Position numbers and translations under genes: made by a program | In this document: positions 35,743 to 43,959 of the stretch, piece by piece | Position numbering within the stretch: position 1 is the first letter of the stretch | Layout of the letters: each line of letters starts with the position of its first letter | The notes under the pieces: model-generated | The model's database searches: none | What the model was told of the DNA's origin: nothing | Seen by the model: the letters and a program-made list of their open reading frames with translations, nothing else | Assembly (NCBI GenBank): GCA_020347665.1 | Contig: CP070737.1 | Span: forward strand, 1,745,901-1,801,623 | Source: Nitrospiraceae bacterium | Lineage (GTDB): Bacteria; Nitrospirota; Thermodesulfovibrionia; Thermodesulfovibrionales; UBA6898 | Length of the DNA: 55,723 nucleotides | Direction: 5' to 3'

Positions 35743-38705
35743 AGGTCATTTTTATATTCGTTTTATTGCTTTGTTTATTGCCCGTGAACGCTGATGTAGA
35801 GGCGGTGATATCGGAATCTGAATTGTTTGAAGAGGCATATCGGCACTATTTGTCATATGAGCCGGCAAAAGCTCTGGAACTGCTTGATCTGTTTTTGAGG
35901 GAGTACCCTGAGAGTTCAGCCACAGATGCGATTTTATTCTGGAAAGCGAAGTCATTACTGCAGCTTGGGAAACCTGCTGAAGCAAGAAAGATTTTTTCAA
36001 AACTAATCAGTGATTTTCCCGAGAGCTATTTTAAGGGACTTGCTGAAGAAGAAGTTACAAGCATTCAGGAGATGGATGTTGATCCAACCATGCGTACTGA
36101 ACAACCAAGAAAAGCACCTATTGTTGCGGGGGTAAAAAGCGATGAAGATGAAAAAGAGAGGATTGCGACGCTGCTGAACGAGAATGAGAATCTTCAGTCA
36201 GAATTTGCAGAGCTTAGAAGTAAGCATGAAGCGGCTGAAAAGGTTTTGACAGAGCAGAAGACTGCGTCAACCGAGATCAAAGCGTTGAAAAAGCAATATG
36301 AAGAAGCCGTGTCTCAAATAAAGAGCCTTGAGACGAGAGAGGCTGAATTATCAGCCGTGCTTGAAAAGGTTACTGAAAAAGAAACTGATTGGAAGAAATT
36401 AGACCGCTCTATTAAGGAACTGCAGAATGAGAAACAGATGCTTGAGCAGCAGGTTAAGGAAAGAGATCAGAAACTGGCTGATTATGAGAAATCAGTCGGC
36501 GAGCTTGAAAGGCAGATCAGTGAGGTAAAGACTGAACGTTCTAGGGGCACCAAGGATTTATCCGATCGGATTGCTCAGCTGGCCCAAGAGAAGAAAGAGC
36601 TTGAAGAGCAAATCAGGCAAAGTTCAGGCAGTATAACTGGTCCAATGAGCGATACTACTCAGAAATTGCGGGCGGAGCTCGGTGAGCTCCGCAAGGAAAG
36701 GAATGCGCTTGAGGCGGTGGCTCGGAATACTGATCAGAAGGATAAGGACATTGTTCGTCTTGAGGCGGAACTGAAGCAGCTTGAGCAGTCTCGGCAGGTA
36801 TTGGAGCAAGAGGTGAAGGCGAGAGACCAGGAGCTGATTGATTATCGGAAATCTATTGCTGACCTTGAAGAAAAAATAACGGAAGTGGAAACCGACCGTG
36901 ATCGCAGAGATAGGGATATGAGTGCAGAGATTGCACGGCTTTCTGAAGAAAAGGCACAGCTCGAAAAACGGATAAAGACAAGGGCTGGCAGGGTACGGGT
37001 TCCCAAAAGTGAGAAAGATGAAAAGAACCGTCTTGAGGCCGAACTGAAACAACTTGAACAGTCGAGGAAGGAGGCTGAACAACAGGCTGATAGAGATATC
37101 AGACGTCTGGAGGCTGAGCTCGGTGAGCTCCGCAAGGAAAGGGCTTCACTTGAGCTGGTGGCTCGGGATACTGAACAGAAGGATAGAGACATTGTTCGTC
37201 TTGAGGCCGAACTGGGAGAACTTGAGAAGGAAAAGACTGCTTTAGAGACCCGGGTGCGCGATGCAGAACAGAAGGACGCTGAGATTCAGCGGCTTGAGGC
37301 AAACCTTAAGGATCTTGAATCTCGGATAGCTGCCTCTGATCAGAGCAGCAGGGATGCGGAGGCCCGGATTGTGAAGCTTACAGAGGAGAAGGGCCAGCTC
37401 GAACAGCAGTTAAAAGAGGAACAGACAAGAGCAGCGCAGCTGAAGCAGAAGATAAATGAGAAGGAGCGGATGGCGAAACAGATTGAGCTTGGCGCTAACA
37501 TGGATATTGTGCGCCTCCAGGCTGATCTGGAGAAAAAAGAGAGAGAATACGAGGAGAACAGGGTACTGGCAATCAAACTGCAAAAAGAGAAAAAAGATCT
37601 TGAAGCTTGGTTGCAGGAGCGCGAGAGCAGTATAACCGTAGTTCCGGATAATACAGCGGAAAAAAAGGTGCTTGAGACTGAACTGAAACAGCTTAAGCAG
37701 TCAATGAAGGAACTGCAGGCACAGACTGATAAGGACGTCAAACAGTTGAGGAACGACCTGCGGAAACAGACGGAGCTGGCAGAAGAATATGCCCGGTCGA
37801 TTGAACAACTAAAGAGTCAGGAAAAACAGATGAAAGAATCGTATAACGATCTTACGCGATTGCATGACGGACGAAAGAAAGAACTCAACACTCTGCGTGA
37901 AACTATCAAACAGTATGAGGCACCGGTTGTTGTCATTGATAAATCAAGATACTCGATTCTTGATATCCTCAATGACCATACCTTGTCATCTGCAGTACTA
38001 TCCAAAATCGGCGATCCCTTTGTTCTTTGGAGGAGTGACAACCTGTATGAAGATTTCATTACTGAGCGGATATTGCTTCGGAAGGCTCAGGAAGAGGGTA
38101 TACGGGAGGATCGTTCAACAGTGAAATCCATGTCTAGCGATTATGGGTTAAATAAGGACGAAAAAGAATATTTAACAAAATATTTGAACATAAATAAATT
38201 CATCTCACGGCATATGTCAGGTGATGTTGTCGATGATCGTGCCGTCAGAAATTTCTATGAAGCTCACCGGGCGGACTACGTTAGGACTCCCGGTGTACAG
38301 ACGTTTTCTGTCTTGCGTTTGCGGTATTCGGAACAGGATGAGATTAATAAAGCCCTATTGGCTACTTCCTTAAGAGAGAGAATGAATTCTGGCGAATCCT
38401 CAAAAGAAATCTACGAGTCGATGCCGGATCTCTTGGCCTTTGAAACGGTTACCAACACAATTTTACCTGAGTGGGTAAACAACAAAATTGGTTCTTTGAA
38501 AAAAGGAAAGGTGAGTGATATTATCATTCTTGATGATGCATTCCATATTTTCCGTCTCGTTTCGGAAGAGGCTCCGATTTATAAGAACTATGAAACCGTC
38601 AAGGATGAAATCAAAAAGGATCTGTTGTTGCAGAAAAAGATCGATTCATTACCGATAACAGAATGGCTCAGGGAAATTAGAAGTGAGGCAGTGCAGATCA
38701 GATGA
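35706..38705 (+). CDS. exported TPR / coiled-coil / PPIase-like fusion protein
   Basis: A 999-residue protein (ATG 35706; ATG 35691 is the alternative) overlapping the SurA-like gene by 37 bases. A signal peptide (to about residue 30, VNADVEA) leads to a YbgF/TolA-binding-like TPR region (residues 35-115: LFEEAYRHYLSYEPAKALELL, DAILFWKAKSLLQLGK). From about 150 to 745 it is an almost uninterrupted Glu/Lys/Gln-rich coiled coil. From about 765 the end is a SurA-like chaperone/parvulin module (SRYSILDIL, DFITERILLRKAQEEGI, GVQTFSVLRLRYSE, KKGKVSDIIILDDAFHIFRL). No family with this exact order is known to me. Confidence 0.72.
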   Translation: MGKIIYRNKKLIKVIFIFVLLLCLLPVNADVEAVISESELFEEAYRHYLSYEPAKALELLDLFLREYPESSATDAILFWKAKSLLQLGKPAEARKIFSKLISDFPESYFKGLAEEEVTSIQEMDVDPTMRTEQPRKAPIVAGVKSDEDEKERIATLLNENENLQSEFAELRSKHEAAEKVLTEQKTASTEIKALKKQYEEAVSQIKSLETREAELSAVLEKVTEKETDWKKLDRSIKELQNEKQMLEQQVKERDQKLADYEKSVGELERQISEVKTERSRGTKDLSDRIAQLAQEKKELEEQIRQSSGSITGPMSDTTQKLRAELGELRKERNALEAVARNTDQKDKDIVRLEAELKQLEQSRQVLEQEVKARDQELIDYRKSIADLEEKITEVETDRDRRDRDMSAEIARLSEEKAQLEKRIKTRAGRVRVPKSEKDEKNRLEAELKQLEQSRKEAEQQADRDIRRLEAELGELRKERASLELVARDTEQKDRDIVRLEAELGELEKEKTALETRVRDAEQKDAEIQRLEANLKDLESRIAASDQSSRDAEARIVKLTEEKGQLEQQLKEEQTRAAQLKQKINEKERMAKQIELGANMDIVRLQADLEKKEREYEENRVLAIKLQKEKKDLEAWLQERESSITVVPDNTAEKKVLETELKQLKQSMKELQAQTDKDVKQLRNDLRKQTELAEEYARSIEQLKSQEKQMKESYNDLTRLHDGRKKELNTLRETIKQYEAPVVVIDKSRYSILDILNDHTLSSAVLSKIGDPFVLWRSDNLYEDFITERILLRKAQEEGIREDRSTVKSMSSDYGLNKDEKEYLTKYLNINKFISRHMSGDVVDDRAVRNFYEAHRADYVRTPGVQTFSVLRLRYSEQDEINKALLATSLRERMNSGESSKEIYESMPDLLAFETVTNTILPEWVNNKIGSLKKGKVSDIIILDDAFHIFRLVSEEAPIYKNYETVKDEIKKDLLLQKKIDSLPITEWLREIRSEAVQIR
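36675..37214 (+). repeat. 99-base direct duplication within the coiled-coil gene
   Basis: 36675-36773 and 37116-37214 are near-identical 99-base units 441 bases (147 codons) apart, both starting GAGCTCGGTGAGCTCCGCAA. They encode the heptad block ELGELRKER followed by DIVRLEAEL. This marks in-frame internal duplication of the coiled coil; the shorter unit DRDIRRLEAEL occurs in between. Confidence 0.75.
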
Positions 38706-38731
38706 TCTTCTGATAAGCCGGGCATAAAACT

Positions 38732-40015
38732 ATGGAAACCATTGACATTAAAATATTGGAAGCAAGAAAAAAGCCTCTCACTCCTGAAAACCTCAATTAT
38801 CTCGGCGATCTGTATCTGAAGAAGGGAGAAACCGATACAGCGCTCGATTATTACCACAAGGCTGTGGAACATTTATCATATGTTCAGAAAGACAAAAAAC
38901 TGGCAATCTTTAAGAAGATTATTAAAATAGAGCCATCTGATCTCAAGGCTTATGCAGGAATCATTGATCTCTTTGCACGTTTGGGTATCACTGCTGAGGA
39001 AGTCAAGTATTCATATGTTCTCGCTGATCTGTACCATAAAAAAGGCCAATATAACCATGCTCGTCTCCTGTATGAGAGGATTCATGAACTGGAACCTCAT
39101 AATAGAATTGCTGAAAATTATCTCCAGACACATCGAGAAAAAGCAGAAACCAAAGAGCTTCCGAAAAGCATGAAATTACTGGGCAATGAACCACCCAGTA
39201 TTGCTCCTGTCACCAGTGATACGAAGACCGTTCCTGAAGAGACATCTGAATCTCCTGATGTTCCCGAAGAGAAAGACGACACCATCGAGACGAGAACCGT
39301 GGTCGAAGTGAAAGGGAGGGCTGCTGAGGGCATCTTTACGGCAACGATAGAAGGAGCTCCAGTGCCAAAACCCGTTCAGGAAAAGCGCGCGATTTACATC
39401 CCGGTTAAAAAAACCATATATCAGAGAACGATTGAATATGGCAGGAACGCTTTATCGATTCCGGGGGAAAGAATTAACAGAAAAATGGTTGTGTATGGCA
39501 GTGTTGGACTGTTCTGTGTGCTGCTCCTCATACTTTTTTTTCCCACGATAAAAAGAAGCCTGAAACTAACTGAAGAATCTGTCAGGGAGGGGATTGAAGC
39601 GGTCTGGATAGACAACAATGTGCTTATGAAGACTGACAATTATGAAATAAATATAACAATGCTGACAGATGAACTGCTTGAGAGGGATGAAGTTCTCGGA
39701 ATGATAGACGCCGACACGAGAACGAATTATGATTTTTTTACGATTTCCGTAACACCTCTCGAAGGCTGTCTGCCTGAACGTTTTGCTACATCACCTCATT
39801 CTATGATTTCACTTCTGGATGACAGAATGGCAATACCGCTTGGCGAAACCGACTTAAAGAAGCTCAATAGAGTCATATATAAGACAAACGTATGCAACAG
39901 GGAATTCGCACCGGTATTTGTCAGATTTTATATGAACAAGCACAAAGAAATACGTTCATCTGCTTTGTCCATTAGAGGCCTCGAGAAAGGAGATCCGTTA
40001 ATTATAGAATGGTAA
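38732..40015 (+). CDS. cytoplasmic-TPR, single-TM envelope protein
   Basis: 427 residues in three parts. Residues 1-140 hold TPR-like helices (LNYLGDLYLKKGETDTALDYY, VLADLYHKKGQYNHARLLYERI). A Pro/Glu/Thr-rich linker spans about 145-230. One TM helix lies at about 252-272 (VVYGSVGLFCVLLLILFFP), and there is a C-terminal globular part with two cysteines (EGCLPER and TNVCNRE) that would be periplasmic. The layout resembles type IV pilus or secretion-system accessory proteins but I recognise no family. It begins 26 bases after the coiled-coil gene and overlaps the next gene by 7 bases. Confidence 0.65.
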   Translation: METIDIKILEARKKPLTPENLNYLGDLYLKKGETDTALDYYHKAVEHLSYVQKDKKLAIFKKIIKIEPSDLKAYAGIIDLFARLGITAEEVKYSYVLADLYHKKGQYNHARLLYERIHELEPHNRIAENYLQTHREKAETKELPKSMKLLGNEPPSIAPVTSDTKTVPEETSESPDVPEEKDDTIETRTVVEVKGRAAEGIFTATIEGAPVPKPVQEKRAIYIPVKKTIYQRTIEYGRNALSIPGERINRKMVVYGSVGLFCVLLLILFFPTIKRSLKLTEESVREGIEAVWIDNNVLMKTDNYEINITMLTDELLERDEVLGMIDADTRTNYDFFTISVTPLEGCLPERFATSPHSMISLLDDRMAIPLGETDLKKLNRVIYKTNVCNREFAPVFVRFYMNKHKEIRSSALSIRGLEKGDPLIIEW

Positions 40016-41508
40016 TTCGGAGAGACCTGAGACATTTCAGTGTATTGCTTATCACTGCATGCTTTCTTTTTTTTATCCCGGTAGATTCTTTATCAAAAAG
40101 TGCTGTAGTGCATGAGTCGGAATCTAGGGGGTCTGACGACAAAGCCTACTTAAGAGTAAGAATTAAACGTGATATATCACTTGACGAGCTTATCACGAAC
40201 GTGGGCTATGATATTGATGATGACAGCATCACGCTTTTTCTGGAAGACTTCGCCCGCGAGAATGAACAACTCAAGAGCCTCAGTAAATTGCGAAAGGGTG
40301 TGGTGGTCAAACTTCCACTCAGATATTTGAAAAGAAAGACAACCCTCATGGAGTCATTAGCCCAGATACCTGAAGATGTAAAAAGAAAGCGGAAAACACC
40401 GAAGACTCCCGGTGTGCCCGTAAAGAAAGCAAAAAAAACGCCTGTTACCATAAGAAAAACACCGGCATTGAACAGAGAGGTCGTCTTAAGGAATGTAAGA
40501 ATGCTCGCTGATTTTTTTGATGACCGCATGGCTGTCAAGGATGAAGGGTTTAAAATATTCCAGATAAATGAGAGGAGCGAAGTATCTCTTGACACTACTT
40601 TTTTCCCTCTGCTGCAGGTAAATGACAAGCGTATCCTGGTCATCGATTATTTGGGCATTCTGCCGCATGAAGTAAGAAATATGGTTGAGTTGGCATGGCC
40701 TGAGTATCGGATTGTCAGTAATGGCGGAAAAGATGATCTCAAACATATTGTAGGAAGAATACTCGATGCTCTCGGATATAGGGTAAGCAAAAACAAACGG
40801 ATTCTGATCGGCGGGAAAACACAAATAGAATATCTTTCGGATTTTTTGGTATATCCCGAAGACAAGGACATCCTCGAAGACGATCTCTTTATTATTAGTG
40901 TGATTGAGTCAAAGCACTATGCAAGTCCGGAAATTCTTGTGGATCTCTTGGATGGCAAGGGTATCCGTCTCCTTGAAATGTATAAGGACAAGGACACACA
41001 TGAGTATAGGGCGAATACGAGCATTACGCATATAGAACCAGGACAAAGCCCAAGAGAATTTACAGAAACGGTACTGTCTCTTCTTGGTTATCATTATACA
41101 AAAGACACCGTCATGAACATATCGAAACGGAAGGAGTTCCGGTATACATTAACTGCGGATTTAAGTATTTCGTCAGGCGGACGCAAGAAGATTGTTGAGT
41201 TTATCGAACTCTCACCATATGAATTAGAGTATGCAAAAAAAATGGGGTTCGACATTGCAATGATTGAATTAAAAGACGATAGAAGGGACATTATTAAAAA
41301 GATTATTAATCTCTTTTCGCTGCATCATCGAAGTTCACCCAGAGCCAATGCACGCTCCGTGACCCCTCCAAATGTAAAATATCGCTTGCTTCCGAACGGT
41401 TTTTTTGTTAATTCTATAAAGGGTCCGGTATTCTTCATGGATACGGTATTCAGACCGGATCTGATTCAGCAGATTGTAGATGACAAGCATACGTATATAA
41501 CTTTTTGA
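40009..41508 (+). CDS. unrecognised exported protein with repeated modules
   Basis: 499 residues starting with a signal peptide (hydrophobic residues 10-27, VLLITACFLFFIPVDS). Residues 50-110 have a LysM-like feel (FARENEQLKSLSKLRKGVVV then KLP), followed by a Lys/Pro/Thr-rich linker (about 125-150). The rest seems to hold two related units of about 150 residues: ILPHEVRNMVELAWPEY with ILDALGYRVSKN, and ELSPYELEYAKKMGFDIA preceded by VLSLLGYHYTKD. I know no named family. Position in the cluster implies an envelope role. Confidence 0.6.
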   Translation: MVIRRDLRHFSVLLITACFLFFIPVDSLSKSAVVHESESRGSDDKAYLRVRIKRDISLDELITNVGYDIDDDSITLFLEDFARENEQLKSLSKLRKGVVVKLPLRYLKRKTTLMESLAQIPEDVKRKRKTPKTPGVPVKKAKKTPVTIRKTPALNREVVLRNVRMLADFFDDRMAVKDEGFKIFQINERSEVSLDTTFFPLLQVNDKRILVIDYLGILPHEVRNMVELAWPEYRIVSNGGKDDLKHIVGRILDALGYRVSKNKRILIGGKTQIEYLSDFLVYPEDKDILEDDLFIISVIESKHYASPEILVDLLDGKGIRLLEMYKDKDTHEYRANTSITHIEPGQSPREFTETVLSLLGYHYTKDTVMNISKRKEFRYTLTADLSISSGGRKKIVEFIELSPYELEYAKKMGFDIAMIELKDDRRDIIKKIINLFSLHHRSSPRANARSVTPPNVKYRLLPNGFFVNSIKGPVFFMDTVFRPDLIQQIVDDKHTYITF

Positions 41509-41527
41509 TATTATAATGTTTTTTACT

Positions 41528-41557
41528 TTGACATTAGTATAATAAATATGATTTTAT
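41528..41557 (+). promoter_or_regulatory. possible promoter for the Ig/AMIN gene
   Basis: TTGACA at 41528-41533 is a perfect -35; the best -10 is TTTTAT at 41552-41557 (18-base spacing), in a very AT-rich 80-base gap. The gap and this signal suggest separate transcription of the 41589 gene. Confidence 0.35.
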
Positions 41558-41588
41558 ATTACTCAAATGACTGAGACAGGTAATAAGG

Positions 41589-43649
41589 ATGATAGTGCGT
41601 AAGACATGCTCCGGGATTCTTTTGATGTCCTTTTTTTTGACTTTTTTCTTGGTGGCATTATTCCCTTCCCATACAGCTGCTGGAACCGTTGTTGTCAAGC
41701 CTGGCAGATTTGATCATTTTACCATGCAGATGCCTGCAAGAGTGATAGCTGGTGAAGATTTTATTATTAAGGTGCAGGTGTATGATGTTAACGACAATTT
41801 GATAACGAATTTCTCAGAAATTGGTAAAGAATTTACTGCGCATGTAGACGGCTCTGCTGTCATTCAGCCATCGACCCTGACGGCCAGGGCGTTTACCGGG
41901 GGAAGTGCGAATATAACAATTAATAGCAAGAAAGCGGAAAAAGTCATTTTTTCTCTCAGAGAATCCGGTGGCACTGTACCGATCATATCACGTGAAATTG
42001 ACGTTCTCCCAAACAAACTGGACCATTTTGTGTTACAGGCTCCCAAGACTGCGGCTGCCGGAGAACATTTCGACGTGAGGGTAATTGCTAAAGACCTCTT
42101 TGAGAATACCGTTAGGGATCTGGATATCGGGAGAAATATAAAAGTTAATTCTACGGGCTCTACTACTGCAGTGATGACAAAAGGTACTGCCCTTGACTTC
42201 AGAAACGGTACTGCGATTGCGCATTTTATGTCTGAAAAAACCGGTGAGGTTAATATCGAAATCCAGGAAATTGCAACGGGAAGTCTCGGTAATACCGGCA
42301 TTATAGCGATTGAACCTTCAGCGCTGCGTTATTTTAAAATACAGGCACCGAAAAATGCAGTAGCAGGAGATGAGTTTGAGGTTTTAATAGCAGCCTATGA
42401 TGCATTTGACAACATAGTTACCACGTATTCTCATGTCGGTAATGGTGTTGTACTGACGGCGACCGGGGGTTCGAAAATAGAACCGTCCTTTGTACAACCA
42501 ACTCTATTTAAACAGGGACAAGCAGTTGTAACCGCCACATATAATAAGGCTGAAGAGATTCAGATTATCGCAAAAGAGAGCAACAGGAAGCAGACCGGCA
42601 AAAGCACTGACATCAGAATTGCGAACACAGTACCAGATCACTTCGTAGTTGTAACGCCTGATTCCGCTGTGGCAGGAAGTAAATTTATTGTCCGAATTGA
42701 GGCATTTGACCGGTTCAACAATCTGGTGAAGAATTACAATATCGAAGGCTCTGATGTTTTATTGCAATCATCAGGCACAGGCAACATTTTGCCGTCGCTT
42801 ATTCCTCCTTCCTCTTTTATCAGTGGTATAGCGATGGTCGACGTCATATACGACAAGGCAGAGTCATTTCTTATTTCAGCGAGAATGTCGCCTGAAAAAC
42901 CGCGTGGAAGGGTAGCTATAAAAGAGGTCAAAAAGAAAAAAATGAAGGAGAAGATAGTCAAGAAGGCTCCTCCCTTAGCACCGGTGAAGAAAAAGGATGT
43001 CAGAAAACCGGCAGCGGAAAAAACAGCTGATCAATATCTCGATGATATCAAGAAAAAGCATACGGCTCCTGAGAAAGAGAAGAAAAAACCGGTTGTGAGT
43101 CCGGTTAAAGTAAAGAAAAAATCAGAACAGAAAATTATTGATACACAGAAAAAACAGATCAAAAAACCGGTTGAGAAAGCAGAAAAGCCAAAGACAGACG
43201 AGGTTATTCAAAAGACCAAGAAAGAGCTGGAGAAGCCTAATGACGTACCGGTAGAGAAACCAGACAAGCCGGTAACCCTTGCGAAAAAACAAGTCAAGCA
43301 AATTGAAAAGCCCGTTGAACCATTTACCGTCAGCAACATATCTATTATTGAAGCGAAGAGTAAGGCGATGCTTGTTATTAATATAACGAATCCGGACGGA
43401 CGGCTTAATTATTCCGATGAAATTGAGTCAAAATTTGGAAAAGAGTGGTTAAAGCTCAGCATGGATCCTGCGGATTTTGTTTCGGACAAAGCGTATAATT
43501 TCAAATCAGCCTTTGTCGGCGAAGTTCTCCTTGAAAAAGGCCGGAAAGAAGATGTTCTCAACATATATATTGAATTGTTACCCGCTGGTGTAACATTCGA
43601 CATTTCACGCGTGAGGAACACGCTTATCGTTACACTAGCCAATCCCTAG
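41589..43649 (+). CDS. exported protein with four Ig-like repeats and C-terminal AMIN-like domain
   Basis: 686 residues. The signal peptide runs to about residue 31 (cleavage near TAAG-TVVV). Four Ig-like repeats of about 105 residues begin FDHFTMQMP, LDHFVLQAP, LRYFKIQAP and PDHFVVVTP, each followed by VIAGEDF/AVAGDEF-like text and YDxxDN. A Lys/Pro-rich, probably extended linker (about 450-575) leads to a terminal AMIN-like beta domain (FTVSNISIIEAKSKAMLVIN to the end), the fold that binds peptidoglycan in AmiC and PilQ. This looks like a surface or periplasm-spanning protein anchored to the wall. A terminator follows. Confidence 0.72.
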   Translation: MIVRKTCSGILLMSFFLTFFLVALFPSHTAAGTVVVKPGRFDHFTMQMPARVIAGEDFIIKVQVYDVNDNLITNFSEIGKEFTAHVDGSAVIQPSTLTARAFTGGSANITINSKKAEKVIFSLRESGGTVPIISREIDVLPNKLDHFVLQAPKTAAAGEHFDVRVIAKDLFENTVRDLDIGRNIKVNSTGSTTAVMTKGTALDFRNGTAIAHFMSEKTGEVNIEIQEIATGSLGNTGIIAIEPSALRYFKIQAPKNAVAGDEFEVLIAAYDAFDNIVTTYSHVGNGVVLTATGGSKIEPSFVQPTLFKQGQAVVTATYNKAEEIQIIAKESNRKQTGKSTDIRIANTVPDHFVVVTPDSAVAGSKFIVRIEAFDRFNNLVKNYNIEGSDVLLQSSGTGNILPSLIPPSSFISGIAMVDVIYDKAESFLISARMSPEKPRGRVAIKEVKKKKMKEKIVKKAPPLAPVKKKDVRKPAAEKTADQYLDDIKKKHTAPEKEKKKPVVSPVKVKKKSEQKIIDTQKKQIKKPVEKAEKPKTDEVIQKTKKELEKPNDVPVEKPDKPVTLAKKQVKQIEKPVEPFTVSNISIIEAKSKAMLVINITNPDGRLNYSDEIESKFGKEWLKLSMDPADFVSDKAYNFKSAFVGEVLLEKGRKEDVLNIYIELLPAGVTFDISRVRNTLIVTLANP

Positions 43650-43690
43650 TAGAGCGTTTGCCACTGATTGTCCTACAAAAGCTGGTGCCG

Positions 43691-43732
43691 AGAAGATCAA
43701 AAGATAGATAAACCGATATCAGATCTTTTTTT
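43691..43732 (+). terminator. intrinsic terminator ending the envelope cluster
   Basis: AGAAGATC (43691-43698) pairs with GATCTTTT (43722-43729), with an inner GATA/TATC pairing, and the strand runs into a seven-T tract. Forty bases downstream of the Ig/AMIN stop. Confidence 0.75.
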
Positions 43733-43811
43733 CTGAACGCAGCGGCATGCCCTTTAACGCACAGTACCATGATTGACAAAGAAGAGTTCCGGTCTCCCTC
43801 AATACGTTTCT

Positions 43812-43829
43812 TTCAGTTGTTATACTGAA
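43812..43829. repeat. short inverted repeat upstream of nrdJ
   Basis: TTCAGT (43812-43817) and ACTGAA (43824-43829) form a perfect 6-bp inverted repeat. It could be an operator. It does not resemble the tandem NrdR box, and the 310-base gap shows no cobalamin-riboswitch core or B12 box arrangement. The rest of the gap holds a weak TTGCAG-17-TAATAT promoter (43903-43931) and nothing else I can name. Confidence 0.3.
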
Positions 43830-43959
43830 CAGGATGGATAGACAGGCTGAAGGGCAGCATCTCCATATCGTAATTTTGACAAACAGCCACACTTTTGGGG
43901 TCTTGCAGTTTAACGGGCAATCTAATAATATGTGATTATAGCTAAAGATGGTGTGATAC

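Noticed and set aside
36624-37741. Several long - strand frames opposite the coiled-coil gene
   Set aside because: They are Ser/Phe/Leu-rich mirrors of a Glu/Lys/Gln-rich repeat and are explained by its codon bias.
43656-43672. GCCACTG near the end of the Ig/AMIN gene, resembling a cobalamin-riboswitch element
   Set aside because: It stands alone, overlaps the end region of the previous gene and lies before a terminator; the rest of the conserved core and B12 box is absent.
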